A stretch of 64,000 nt of DNA from positions 1,798,001-1,862,000 of the forward strand of contig WOAB01000598.1 of NCBI GenBank assembly GCA_027886185.1, given 5' to 3'. The stretch is from Rheum nobile (Eukaryota; Streptophyta; Magnoliopsida; Caryophyllales; Polygonaceae). Positions 47,026 through 58,351 of this stretch are shown piece after piece (position 1 is the first letter of the stretch; the number at the start of each line of letters is the position of its first letter). A program made the translations under genes and the position numbers. Below the pieces are notes generated by a model. The model saw nothing but the letters and a program-made list of their open reading frames with translations. It searched no databases and had not been told where the DNA came from.

Positions 47026-48215
47026 TTTTTAAGCCACTAGAGCGTTTTTAGGCTTACGTTGTTGAGCTTTGATTTTTTTTTATTTTTTCATTTATTATTA
47101 TCCTTTTTAATAATTTTATTTGGTATTTTAAATTAATCAAATTTAAACTCCAAAATTCTATCAAATTTTAACCAAATCTCATCAAATTAACTTTATTCTT
47201 TTAAAGAAATTAGCTTGTTTCTTTTAACAATACGTATGAACTAATCTAAACCTTATATTTGTTTGTATATTAAATTTCACATTCATTTCCACCGTGAAGA
47301 TTTCTATATGATTATTTTAACTTGATATAAGGGTCTTATATAGTATTCATAGTCAATATAAAAACAGAAGGATTGTTGTGAATCAAATGACATTGGGTCG
47401 GAAACCATACATCCATAATCCCTTATATAAATACACTCACAAATTTAGGTATATACAACTTATGATTAATAATATACTTCCTTTTCGTAACACATTCAAA
47501 TTATTCATTTCTCAATTTATCTTAATCATATTAATCTTTTTTGACATGTAAACCTGTAGTTTTTTCTTCTTATACGTTAGTCACTTTTTGTAGCAAATTT
47601 TCAACAAATATATTTAACAAGATTTTTATAGTGTTTAAGTATTACTTTTATTACAGACATCGAATCAAAGTTTTTAATTTAAGTATTATTTACTTGATGT
47701 TAGAGATATGTTTATTGTTCATGATATCAATTTCTCTATTCGTGTTCTTAAATTGCTTATGTTTCCTTGAACAACAAGCCTTTTTAAGCATGTAGCAAAT
47801 TTAACCAACTTCAACATTCAGAAAGCTCATTGCTCAGTAAAAATTACTCAAAGCTAATGTAAATGTACATTAAAATAAATTGATAGATTTGATAATTTAT
47901 TAAAATATTTACATTAATTCAAAGTTTAATTATTAAATATATATATATAAAAGTTTATAATTGTTTATACTAAATTGATGAAGCAAAAGTTTTATTAAAG
48001 AGATCATTCTTACCAAAAAAAGCTTACCCATGTTTTTCATTAAATTTTTTTTATATGTTCAATTATATATCTTCTAATATTAGATATTGATGTGATAATA
48101 TCACTTCAGCATATCTTTTCTCTTTTAGTTCCTACAAATTTGTTATGATACACGTGAACAATATTGTTCAAATTTTCTTCTTTTATACTATTATTATGAG
48201 TTTATGATTAATTCT
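47026..48215. repeat. Tandem repeat copy 2 (about 1.19 kb)
   Basis: Begins with the same TCACCCTTTTTAAG border and follows copy 1 in the same order, directly adjacent and in the same orientation. Confidence 0.85.
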
Positions 48216-48546
48216 TTTTAATAAAATATATACTACTTTTTATATGGTTTATGCTAATATAATATAATTTTATTAAATATATACGTAAACGTGATATTAA
48301 AACTATACTAAAAAAGTACCTTAATAAAAATATCCCGTGCATGGCTCAGGTTCTGGACTAGTTATATAGTTAAAAGTAACCCGGATATTTTTAATACCGT
48401 ATAATCTGATTGTTTCACGCATTTTATTTAAACTGGATTATGACATGCCCGAGTTAAAATATATAATATTTGTTTGCAATAGTTATATAATCCGCAATTT
48501 AAACGCCTAGGTTATTTTGTATGAGTTATTAGGCCATTTTTGTAGT

Positions 48547-48800
48547 AACTCACTTCCTCAAACCGAAAAATCCCTAGATCTAAATTCCTCTTGTTGAAAG
48601 AGAGAATCAAGCAACAAATTTCCTTTTACCAACTCCAAATCTGTATCTAAATTGCTTATGGTCTTACTCAAATTCCTAATTTGCCCTCTAGCTTTAAGAA
48701 CAGGTTATGGAAACTTAAGAAAACTAGGAAAAAATTGCTCTGCTCTCCTTAGGGGATTGTTGGTTGCAGTGTGGGGCTTAGATTTCCATGTAGATCGAAT
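48547..48800. repeat. Second copy of the segment at 33190-33440
   Basis: Shares CACTTCCTCAAACCGAAAAA, CTCTTGTTGAAAG, TTTGCCCTCTAG and CTTAGGGGATTGTTGGTTG with the copy near the right end of the MULE. Confidence 0.65.
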
Positions 48801-49018
48801 CATCACAAAAAGTTGTCCTTGAGAAGAATCGAATGACCCGAAGAGGTAACATGTGGATAACCTCTCCCAAAACTGATCAAATCTACCACCCTCACCTAAT
48901 ATGGAGGAGTCTTTAGTTCTTTTGGTTGATGGTACGGCCCTCCTTCTTCGATGTGGTGTCCGTTTGATGAGGCTCTTGCGTCTTCTCTTTGGTTGCTTGG
49001 TTATGGATGGACAATGTT

Positions 49019-49463
49019 TGTTGGGGAAAAAAATACGCTCAACTTTCCCGAAAATCAGAATAATGAGAATGACAATGATAGAAAACACACACACGAGATG
49101 TTTCTAATCTGCCGCAACACTTTGATAGAATGATAATGTGATTACAACTCAATTACTTTATACCCACACCCAAAACTACACTCTGGAATTTTACGCAGAA
49201 AATTCTCCCGAAAGCTTCTCTCTGTTTAATGCTTTAACTAAGCTTTTCTCTCTGTGTTTTGGATAATTTACAAATGAAAACTTATTGGTTTATATAGGCT
49301 TTCAACAGAGGAAATGGTTGGTGCAAATTCCTTCTTCAATATTTGCCTCCCGTTTCATTTCTCTATTATGCCTCCTACAAAAGAGCATTCTCTTTCAATT
49401 ATCAATAATAGATATTACTATTATTATAATTCCTAATATTAGAGAATTAATAATTCTCCAACA
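49019..49463 (-). repeat. Intact Copia 3' LTR (left)
   Basis: 445 bp, TGTTGG to CCAACA. It differs from the right LTR at CCCGAAAA (here) against CCCAAAAA, and ATTATGCC against ATTACGCC. Confidence 0.95.
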
Positions 49464-49474
49464 ATCTCCCACTT
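49464..49474 (-). promoter_or_regulatory. Polypurine tract of the intact Copia element
   Basis: The minus strand reads AAGTGGGAGAT directly before the 3' LTR. Confidence 0.8.
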
Positions 49475-49513
49475 GAAGACTGATTTCAATCTGTCTTCAC
49501 ACACATGGTCTTG

Positions 49514-52500
49514 TCATTTCTGCAGGCCAACTGAAGTTGAACACAACTTCAATTTGTCAATAGTCACCGTCTTTGTTAACATGTCTGCTGGATTCTTACT
49601 GCCTTGGATCTTCTCCAGTTTCAATACATCATCTTCCAACAACGATCTGATGAAATTGTATCGAAGTCCAATGTGCTTGGTTCTAGAATGAAATGCCGAA
49701 TTCTTTGCCAAATGTATTGCACTCTGACTATCACTGTACAACACATTATTCTCTTGTACGAATCCCAGCTCAGTTAACAAACCTTGAAGCCATATCATCT
49801 CCTTACTAGCTTCAGTCACTGCTACATATTCAGCCTCTGTAGTTGATAGAGCAACAATCTTCTGCAATTGTGACATCCAACTAACAGCTGTATTTCCGAC
49901 AGTGAAAACATAACCCGTTGTGCTTTTCCGGTTATCGACTTCACCTCCAAAGTCCGCATCTACATAGCCTTGTACTTTAATATCACCCTTACCAAAGTAC
50001 AAACATTTCTCTGTCGTGCCTTGTAGATATCTTAATATCCACTTCACTGCTTCCCAGTGAGCTTTTCCCGGATTTGACATAAACCTGCTAACAACTCCCA
50101 CTGCATGTGCAATATCTGGTCTTGTATAGACCATAGCATACATCAAACTCCCAATGGCTGAGGCATAAGGAACCTTAGCCATGAACTCTCTATCTTCTTC
50201 TGTCTTAGGCGATTGATCCTTGGATAAGCGAAAATGACTTGCCAAAGGTGTACTAACATGTTTGGCACTGCTCATGTTGAACCTTTGCAAGACACGTTTG
50301 ATGTACTCTGACTGAGACAACTGCAATGTCCCTTTCTGCCTATCTCTTGTAATTTGCATTCCAAGAATCTTCTTTGCTGGACCTAAGTCCTTCATGTCAA
50401 ACTCTTTTGACAATTGCTGCTTCAGCCTTCTAATCTCATTCATATCAGAACATGCTACTAACATATCGTCAACATATAGTAGCAATATGATATAACTGGA
50501 CTGATAATTTTTGAAGTAGCAACAGTGGTCGGCGTTACACTTCTGGAAACCTTCCTTGTACATGAAGCCATCAAACTTTTTATACCACTGTCTCGGAGCT
50601 TGTTTAAGGCCATACAAGCTCTTCTTGAGTCTGCACACCATCTTCTCTTTTCCCTTTTCTGAGAAGCCTTCTGGTTGGTGCATGTATATCTCTTCATCTA
50701 ACTCTCCGTGAAGAAATGCAGTTTTCACGTCTAACTGCTCAAGATGAATATCTTCAATGGCAACAATACTCAACACTGATCTGATAGTATTGAGCTTCAC
50801 AACAGGAGCAAAAATCTCGTTGTAATCAACACCTTCTTTTTGCTGAAACCCTTTCACAACTAGTCGAGCTTTGTACCTGATAGAGCCATCATGCTCATTC
50901 TTCAACCGGTACAACCATTTATTGTGAAGTGCCTTCTTACCTATGGGCAACTCAGCTAGTTCCCATGTCTGGTTTGAAGTCAAAGACTGCATCTCGTCTT
51001 TCATTGCAAGCTCCCACTTACTTGCATCACCAGTCTGACATGCTTCATCGTAGCATTCTGGCTCCCCTCCATCTGTCAACAACAAATAACTCATGTATCT
51101 CCTGTTAGGAACATGAGGTCGGGAAGTCCTTCTTAATCCAGGAGCTGGAGTAGAAGGTTGTGGCGTCTCTAACTGTTGCACACTGCTACGTCCGACAAGT
51201 CCCTCTGACTGAGGACTTTTCATGATTGGCTCTATCATAGGACAATCTGGAATATAATCTGCATCTGCAAATGTTGGCCCACTCTCTCCTGAGTCGCTAG
51301 CGTCACTATTATTCCTGTCCTTATACATGACTCTCTCATTGAAAATCACATCTCTGCTACGGATAACCTTCTTGGTTTGATCATCCCAAAGGCGATATCC
51401 AAACTCATCTTCTCCGTAGCCGATGAAAGTGCATTTCTTAGATTTAGGATCAAGCTTATTCCTGCCATGATCACTAATATGCACATATGCGACACAACCG
51501 AAAACCTTCAAATGTGTCAGCTTTATTTCTTTTCCGCTCCATACCTCTTCTGGTATCTGGAACTGCAACGGAACTGATGGACCTCGATTAATCAAGTAAC
51601 ATGCCGTATTGATTGCTTCTGCCCAGAACTGCTTCGGTAGACCTGACTGTATACGAATGCTTCTGGCTCTTTCTGTCAACGTTCGGTTCATACGCTCAAC
51701 TACACCGTTTTGTTGAGGCGTTCCCGGCACTGTTCTTTCCATCCGGATCCCGTGCTCATAGCAAAAGTTTTTGAACATGGTGTCTACATACTCACCACCA
51801 TTGTCGGTTCTGAGCTTTTTAACTTTCACACCCGTCTCGTTTTCAACCATCACTTTCCATCTCTTGAAAGCCTCAAAAACTTCTGACTTGTGTCTTAGAA
51901 AGTAAACCCATACCTTCCGAGAGTGATCATCGATGAAAGTCACATAATAGTGCTTCCCGCCAAAGGATGAAGTAGTCGTTGGCCCCCAAACATCGGAGTG
52001 GACAAGCTCTAGTCTTTCCTTCTTTGGGGCTCTACCACTTGTTTGAAAGCTCACCCTCTTCTGCTTTCCAAGTATGCATTCTTCGCACATGTCTATCCCT
52101 ACTGACTGTACACCTGGGAGTTTTCCCTTTGAATGCATAAGCTTCATCCCTTTCTCACTCATGTGGCCAAGTCTCTGGTGCCACATATTGGAATCTTCAT
52201 TTCCCACTGCAACTGCAATGGAACAACACGCACCTGCTGTGAGGTAAAGAGTACCGTTCTTTTTACCTCGAGCTATAGTCATTGCACCCTTTGAAACCTT
52301 CCACGTGTCTCCACGGAAGTTGGTGTCATAACCTTCATCTGCCAACTGGCCTACTGATATCAAGTTCTTTCTGAGATCGGGAATGTGTCTGACATCTTTC
52401 AGCTCCCAAACAGACCCGTTCAACTTGATCTTCACTACTCCTTTACCGACAATCGAACAAGGTTGATCGTCACCGAGGTACACTTTTCCAAGGTTTCCTG

Positions 52501-53452
52501 AGACATACTCCTCGAAGAACTCTCTCTTCCAAGTAGCATGAAACGATGCTCCTGAATCTACCACCCAAGATTCTTCCTTGCTCTCAAGAGAGCATATCAA
52601 TGCATCATCTTCTTCTGAGGTAAATGTAACATTCGCCTCTGCCTTCGTCTTCTGGTTTTTCGGTGCACTCTTGCACTGATTTTTGTAGTGCCCGGTCTGA
52701 CCACAATTCCAACACTCGATGGTTTTCGAGGTAGAGGAATTATTATGATTTCTTGATTTTGACCTTGTATCCCTTGATCCACCTTGATGGTTTGATCTTC
52801 CACGTCCATATCCTTTGGTTGAATTTCTTCCTCTTGACTCTGTATGTAAAACTAAAGAGGTTGATGATTCACCCGACGCTCCTCGTCGGATCTCTTCACT
52901 GAGAACCAGATCACGAACATCATCAAACTTTAACTTATTGCTTCCTGATGAGCTACTCACAGCCGTGACGGTAGCATTCCAACTCTCTGGAAGAGAAGAC
53001 AATAATATCAAGGCTCGTACTTCTTCATCGAATTCAATCCCAACTGAACTCAATTGGGTTGTGACCGTATTGAGTCCATTGAGATGTTGAGCTACCGATG
53101 CGCCTTCTGTCATTCGCAAATTGAATAGTCGCCTCATCAAATGAACTTTGTTGGAGGCTGATGGCTTCTCATACATATTTGAGAGTGCTGCCATAAGACC
53201 CGCCGTGGTCGTTTCTTTTGCTATATTGAAAGCAACATTGCGTGACAACGTCAATCGTATAACTCCAAGGGCTTGTCTATCAAGAATCTTCCAATCTTCA
53301 TCCTTCATACTCTCTGGCTTATTTTCTGACAGAGGTTGATAAAGATTCTTTTGGTATAAATGATCTTCGATTTGCATCTTCCAAAATCCAAAATCTGCAC
53401 CATCGAACTTGTCGAGTTTCACCTTTCTATCTTCTGCGGCCATTGCTCCCAC
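49514..53452 (-). CDS. Copia gag-pol polyprotein, intact (1312 aa)
   Basis: The length is close to that of Tnt1 (about 1330 aa). Domains in order: gag (about residues 10-200), CCHC knuckle C247-C250-H255-C260, protease DSGAS 299-303, integrase HHCC (H425, H430, C456, C459) and core with D487, D550, E586 and GTPQQNG 577-583, a Ser/Pro-rich linker 710-780, reverse transcriptase with YVDD 993-996, and RNase H with D1165, E1206 and D1241. All catalytic residues I checked are present. The ATG at 53452 lies about 35 bp after the primer site. By family knowledge the polyprotein forms particles, copies the RNA and integrates the cDNA. Transcription would start from the right LTR. Confidence 0.97.
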   Translation of the reverse strand: MGAMAAEDRKVKLDKFDGADFGFWKMQIEDHLYQKNLYQPLSENKPESMKDEDWKILDRQALGVIRLTLSRNVAFNIAKETTTAGLMAALSNMYEKPSASNKVHLMRRLFNLRMTEGASVAQHLNGLNTVTTQLSSVGIEFDEEVRALILLSSLPESWNATVTAVSSSSGSNKLKFDDVRDLVLSEEIRRGASGESSTSLVLHTESRGRNSTKGYGRGRSNHQGGSRDTRSKSRNHNNSSTSKTIECWNCGQTGHYKNQCKSAPKNQKTKAEANVTFTSEEDDALICSLESKEESWVVDSGASFHATWKREFFEEYVSGNLGKVYLGDDQPCSIVGKGVVKIKLNGSVWELKDVRHIPDLRKNLISVGQLADEGYDTNFRGDTWKVSKGAMTIARGKKNGTLYLTAGACCSIAVAVGNEDSNMWHQRLGHMSEKGMKLMHSKGKLPGVQSVGIDMCEECILGKQKRVSFQTSGRAPKKERLELVHSDVWGPTTTSSFGGKHYYVTFIDDHSRKVWVYFLRHKSEVFEAFKRWKVMVENETGVKVKKLRTDNGGEYVDTMFKNFCYEHGIRMERTVPGTPQQNGVVERMNRTLTERARSIRIQSGLPKQFWAEAINTACYLINRGPSVPLQFQIPEEVWSGKEIKLTHLKVFGCVAYVHISDHGRNKLDPKSKKCTFIGYGEDEFGYRLWDDQTKKVIRSRDVIFNERVMYKDRNNSDASDSGESGPTFADADYIPDCPMIEPIMKSPQSEGLVGRSSVQQLETPQPSTPAPGLRRTSRPHVPNRRYMSYLLLTDGGEPECYDEACQTGDASKWELAMKDEMQSLTSNQTWELAELPIGKKALHNKWLYRLKNEHDGSIRYKARLVVKGFQQKEGVDYNEIFAPVVKLNTIRSVLSIVAIEDIHLEQLDVKTAFLHGELDEEIYMHQPEGFSEKGKEKMVCRLKKSLYGLKQAPRQWYKKFDGFMYKEGFQKCNADHCCYFKNYQSSYIILLLYVDDMLVACSDMNEIRRLKQQLSKEFDMKDLGPAKKILGMQITRDRQKGTLQLSQSEYIKRVLQRFNMSSAKHVSTPLASHFRLSKDQSPKTEEDREFMAKVPYASAIGSLMYAMVYTRPDIAHAVGVVSRFMSNPGKAHWEAVKWILRYLQGTTEKCLYFGKGDIKVQGYVDADFGGEVDNRKSTTGYVFTVGNTAVSWMSQLQKIVALSTTEAEYVAVTEASKEMIWLQGLLTELGFVQENNVLYSDSQSAIHLAKNSAFHSRTKHIGLRYNFIRSLLEDDVLKLEKIQGSKNPADMLTKTVTIDKLKLCSTSVGLQK

Positions 53453-53488
53453 TCAAATCTGACTTTATGTGGATTGTTTACAACCAAC

Positions 53489-53500
53489 GCTCTGATACCA
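53489..53500 (-). promoter_or_regulatory. Primer-binding site of the intact Copia element, iMet type
   Basis: The minus strand reads TGGTATCAGAGC, two bases from the 5' LTR. Confidence 0.9.
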
Positions 53501-53502
53501 AT

Positions 53503-53947
53503 TGTTGGGGAAAAAAATACGCTCAACTTTCCCAAAAATCAGAATAATGAGAATGACAATGATAGAAAACACACACACGAGATGTTTCTAATCTGCCGCA
53601 ACACTTTGATAGAATGATAATGTGATTACAACTCAATTACTTTATACCCACACCCAAAACTACACTCTGGAATTTTACGCAGAAAATTCTCCCGAAAGCT
53701 TCTCTCTGTTTAATGCTTTAACTAAGCTTTTCTCTCTGTGTTTTGGATAATTTACAAATGAAAACTTATTGGTTTATATAGGCTTTCAACAGAGGAAATG
53801 GTTGGTGCAAATTCCTTCTTCAATATTTGCCTCCCGTTTCATTTCTCTATTACGCCTCCTACAAAAGAGCATTCTCTTTCAATTATCAATAATAGATATT
53901 ACTATTATTATAATTCCTAATATTAGAGAATTAATAATTCTCCAACA
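53503..53947 (-). repeat. Intact Copia 5' LTR (right) with promoter
   Basis: 445 bp. A TATATAAACC box on the minus strand (plus 53771-53780) is placed for leftward transcription into gag. Confidence 0.95.
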
Positions 53948-53952
53948 ATGTT

Positions 53953-55079
53953 CATCTTCAACCTAGCTCGTTAAGCTTGTTTAGAGAAGGATTCTGACAT
54001 AGTCATGTATACCATGTTCCTTGTATCCTCTTAGACTCCTACTATTTAACTTAATCTTATCCGCTCACTCCATGAACATCAACTTGACTCCGATCATGGT
54101 TGCATTTTTTCTTGCTTCAAACCCTTAAACTTGAGTGTGAGTGCTTGTTGTGTTTGTGTGCTTACTTGAGTAGAGAAATACCCTCTTCTACTTGTCTTGA
54201 TTTCGAGGAATGGAAAAAACATTCAATGAAGGTGTTTGTTCCAACCTTACCCAATCTTAGAGAGAAATCACCAATCTCAATACCACTAACCCCACTAGGA
54301 CCACTTCCACAAAGAATGATAAAAAACCTATAACGATTGATGAGACCAAAAGTTATCATGTCTATGCATCAAAGCAACAACCAAAGAAAAATACCAATAT
54401 TAACATTATATGGTATCAAGCAATGATATTAACTAGAAACAACTTTATGCAACAAGCTTAAATCATGGAAAAATATCACCACATAAAAGTTACCATATTA
54501 TTAACTCAATTACCATCAATTTCCTTATTTGTTGGACAAGTAGGAATGCATCAAAATTTTGCAATGATAGCATCCACACTTAGTCACTTACTATAATTAT
54601 TATCATGTACATTGTAGCTGCTATTAAAAAATGTGTATTATGAACATAACATACATTCATTGGGCATTCACCCATCCTAATATAAATCTTTTTGTTCTTT
54701 CTAGTATGTATCATCCGTGGTGTTTGTCTTATGTTGATGTGAAAGAGGTCTCTTCCAACGTTGCTTAGGTCTCGTCTTTGGTAAGTTTACTCGAACTCCT
54801 CCCTAATGGCATTTCTTTACCAAACAAGAGCGCAAACAGCTCTGGTATCCTCACAAACACAATGAACAATTCAACACTGGATTGATTCACAAGAGCAAGA
54901 ATATCAAGATTGTTTGGGACATAAAAGGCTCCAGAATAACTATGCCAAGTTATTTTTAAGTTAAAATATAAATTTTATTTTACTTAAATGAAGAGTTAAG
55001 TTGACAAAAGTAGGGTTCAAAGGATTACGAATTAAATTAACATAATATTCTAATAAAAAATAAAAGCATAAAAAGCATT
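53953..55079. other. Unassigned DNA
   Basis: No gene or repeat border recognised. A short frame at 54100-54333 shows no family feature. Confidence 0.5.
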
Positions 55080-55291
55080 TAAGAAAAACCTGAAACAAAC
55101 TCGGAAATAATTCCTTGGAACAACAGCGTCACAAGGAATGTGCAAAGTAAAGTGCATTTAAGATAGCAACCGTGGCAACAACAGCGTCCTTGGAACAACG
55201 GCGCCAAATTTGACGGTGGCAGCAAAGATAGCAACCGTGATAAAGTACACCGACAATTTGAAATTAGTTCTCCACCGCACGGCGCCAATTT
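55080..55291. repeat. Fragment with two tRNA-Asp primer-site-like phrases left of the T2 LTR
   Basis: GGCGCCAAATTTGACG at about 55199 and GGCGCCAATT at 55281-55290 both look like the junction primer site plus LTR start. GATAGCAACCGTG and CCTTGGAACAACRGCG are each present twice. It suggests remnants of another Tat-type element in tandem with T2. Confidence 0.5.
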
Positions 55292-56952
55292 GATAAGGCG
55301 TTGTCGTGACACCTTAAACAAAATAATCCTAACAAACCTAAACAAGTAGTAGAGGCAAGCAAGGGTCGATCCCACATGGAGGAAGTGATCAATCTAAGTA
55401 TTTATGAGCATGTAAAGTAACAAAGGGGGTTTTTGATTATCAAGCAGAGCAAAGCAAACAAGTTTAATTGACTTGAGAATATGGTTGGGGAAAGTAGTTC
55501 CACTAGAATGAGATCCACAATACAGAGATATAAGTTGATCACATAAATCTATTCAATCCAAGTTCTTTTACTATTCTTATAGTTGTTCCCACCCTGATCT
55601 TAAGTACTACTGATTCTCACAGTTGTCGATAGACTTATTACTATGCCAATGATAAAATACCACCAGTCACGCCTGTCACGCGGTACCAGATCGGGGTACT
55701 TTACCACCAACAAAGCAATAGCAATGCACACAAGGATATAAGATACATGCAAGTAGAAAGACGTACAAGTACTCACTTCCCTACTTAACATGCAACTGAT
55801 TCTCACTCACAATTGTACGCTCGGAACCCCTATACGCACAATCGTGTTTGCCACTAGATAAGCACTCGGAACCCCTATATGTAAATCCTAGCAATTGATA
55901 AATAGTATTCAACCTAGTTGGCCAGACTATGAAGAATAACGATAAATCAATAATCAATATATCCAAGAGAATCAAACCAACATACATAAGAATAAGAACA
56001 AGGAATATAAATCTCACAACCGAATCAACTGTATTGCTTCAAACGTCTAGCGAAACAAAGGTGTTTAGCTCTCCATGGGTTGAAAACCCTGGAGGCAGAA
56101 TGAAAACGAGTCTCTAAAACTAAATTGTATCTTGTGGCAACTAGGTTAACAAAAGTATTTAACCTAATTCTAAAAAGTGATAAAAATAATAAAAGGAAAT
56201 AATAATAAAATAATTAAAGGAAATAAACGATCGAAATCCCGGGAAATTAATCCCGTAATTCACGTGCAAGCATCCTCGCGGTCAGCTTCTCTCGCAAGCT
56301 GCATCTCGTCCCAGCAATTCATCAACAGCAAAACTCGGCCCACAACAAATCAGCAGCGCAGCGGCCCAATTCATTCATGCATCAGCTCCATAATTGGCCC
56401 AACTAGCAGCAGCGGCCTCCTGATGTCACGACGACATCATCCCGCATCTTCCGGTTCCAATTCAGCGCTTTCCTTCACGCGGCCGCTGCTTCTTCATTTT
56501 AATTGGGCTCCAGCCGTCATGGGCTTTTCATCTTCAGCGGCCCAATTTCCTCCTTCTTCACGGGCTGTCTTCAATTCCAGCACTCACGCGGCTTGTAATT
56601 TATTCCGCTGGTTTTCCTCGCGTCCCAGCATATGGCCGCGGGGCGTGATTTCCACCGCGGGGCGGTGATTTCCACCGCGGGGCGGCATCCTTCTCTGAGA
56701 CCCACCGCCGGGTCGCGGTGGATCTGACGCGGGGCGGTGACACTCCAATGTGGTTCCTTCATAGATTTTCAACGTCTTCTTAGGTGGTCAACTCCTCTTC
56801 CTCTGGATATCTTCAATTAGCTCCCTCAGACCACCAAAACCACACTTCACCACTTTAACTCCATAATCTCCAATTGTGCTCTAAATCCATCCAAATGGCG
56901 CCTCAAACCTGGTAATAATCCTTAGATATGTGCTACAAAATAGCACTCATCA
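55292..56952 (-). repeat. T2 left LTR (1661 bp)
   Basis: TGATAAGG to CTCATCA. A T-arm-like GGGTCGATCCC lies at 55363-55373. The GC motif array is at 56636-56739, with one more 20-bp unit than the right LTR. Confidence 0.9.
56636..56739. repeat. GC motif array in the T2 left LTR
   Basis: CCGCGGGGCG(G) starts at 56636, 56655 and 56675 (19 and 20 bp apart), then CCGCCGGGTCGCGG at 56705 and ACGCGGGGCGGTG at about 56727 (22 bp apart). It lies in U3, about 210-320 bp from the outer LTR end, like the T1 array. Confidence 0.85.
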
Positions 56953-58351
56953 AATCCCCCATGCTTAAACCTTGCTCGTCCTCGAGTAAGCTAAAGTCAA
57001 CCTACTCCTCCAATCAATCCCCAAGGTCTCAGGAAACATAGAAAACTCAACCTCTAAGAATCATACCCAACAATAAACTCCAAGCAACCATACAAAATAA
57101 GTCCAGCACAATAACCTACAACATCCAATAAAAAATCTCAACACCCCACACATCCAAGCTAAAAGGAAAGCAGAGTACTTCCCCCAAGCTTATCCCAAAC
57201 ACCATAGAGTGAATAAATTCTAATCCTAGTCTCCCATCTATCTTCTTATCTCTCCAGAGTGACCTACCTGAATCCTCCTTATAACTCCTCTTCTTATGAC
57301 ACCTCGCCAAGAATAATGAGAAATCCTAAAATCACTCTTCCTCTTTTTTCGCTCATTTTACCAAGGCGCCTTTTCGGGTTTTCACCAAGCCACTCATTTC
57401 ATTTTCCAATAGATGTACTCACATAAGCTCACGTCACTCTTGACCTCATATTACCCCAGCCTAATGCTGGTCCAAGCCACCTGCTTATTACCTAGGCCGC
57501 CCTTTCGGGTTTTCGACCTATCCCAGGATTTTTAATGTATGCCTTTTTTCAAATTTTGGCTTTTTTTGATTTTTTAATTTTTCTCCTCAACGACGTAGCA
57601 AGTATAGAACTCTCCCCCATGCTTAAACATTGCATTGTCCTCAATGTAATGAAAGACAAAAGAATAAAGCACAGGGAAAAGCAAAAAATAACTCACAAAC
57701 GTCGCCAAGCTGCTTGGACACTGAAATTATCGCTGGCGGTCTTCTCAATAAATGCCCAAGTCTCTGGTGTTGGGTGGGTATCTTCATCAACTCATCATCT
57801 TCTTCTATCGGGCAACCATAAGGGAACCACTTTGGTGAATAGTGGTATAGCAAAGATGTCGGGGTTGCACGGCCTTCTAGGAACACATGGTGGAGCCCAG
57901 ATATAATCATGGTGTGGACTCTAGTGTTCTTCCTCCTCAGCTGTCAATTGTAGGGGCATCATCGTTGTCAAATAAAAATGTGGGGAAAATGTCTCTTCCT
58001 TGACAACATGATGCGCACCATCTCCATAGGGAACTCTGAACAGCTGGCCTTTGGTAAAACTTTTATTTTTTTCAAAATTTTTTTTTTTGCCCCCCATTTA
58101 AGGTTTTTTCGGGGAGTGACTTAGTGCAGGGAAGGAAGAGACTTACAATGGTGTGGAAACACCTTCTCCAATAGGCATGGGTCTCTTCCCTGCAGGTTAG
58201 TCGGAAACAAAAACAAGAACAAAAACAAAGCAAAAACACACTAAAGAAAATGCAAAAACAAAGAGTGAAAAGCAAGAAAGAAAAACATACCTCGGGTTGC
58301 CTCCCGGACAGCGTCTTAGTTATTGTCATGACTTGACATCCTACTCCAACC
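56953..58351. other. T2 3' internal region, no convincing gene
   Basis: CCCCCATGCTTAAAC, polypurine-tract-like on the minus strand, occurs at 56957 beside the LTR and again near 57614. A conserved donor-like GGGAGGCAACCCGAGGTATG is at 58286-58305. Small frames here show no family feature. Confidence 0.6.

Larger units (their letters stand above)
45838..48358 (+). mobile_element. Possible Helitron with an internal 1.19-kb tandem duplication
   Basis: The right end reads ATCCCGTGCATGGCTCAGG, then TTCTGGACTAG followed by T. This resembles plant Helitron 3' ends (a CCCGTGCA hairpin shortly before CTAG, inserted before T), though the hairpin is imperfect. The 5' border is not sure; a TATATTAAAC phrase near 45823 is a candidate. 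No Rep/helicase gene is present, so it would be non-autonomous. Confidence 0.35.
49019..53947 (-). mobile_element. Complete Tork/Tnt1-like Copia retrotransposon, apparently intact
   Basis: 4929 bp with identical target duplications ATGTT (49014-49018, 53948-53952). The two 445-bp LTRs differ by eye at only two transitions, and the element has an iMet primer site, a polypurine tract and a single uninterrupted 1312-codon gag-pol frame. It is the youngest insertion in the window and the only one that looks potentially autonomous. It lies in unassigned DNA (left flank 48800-49018, right flank from 53953). Confidence 0.95.

Noticed and set aside
54100..54333. Short plus-strand open frame
   Set aside because: No recognisable motif and no supporting context.
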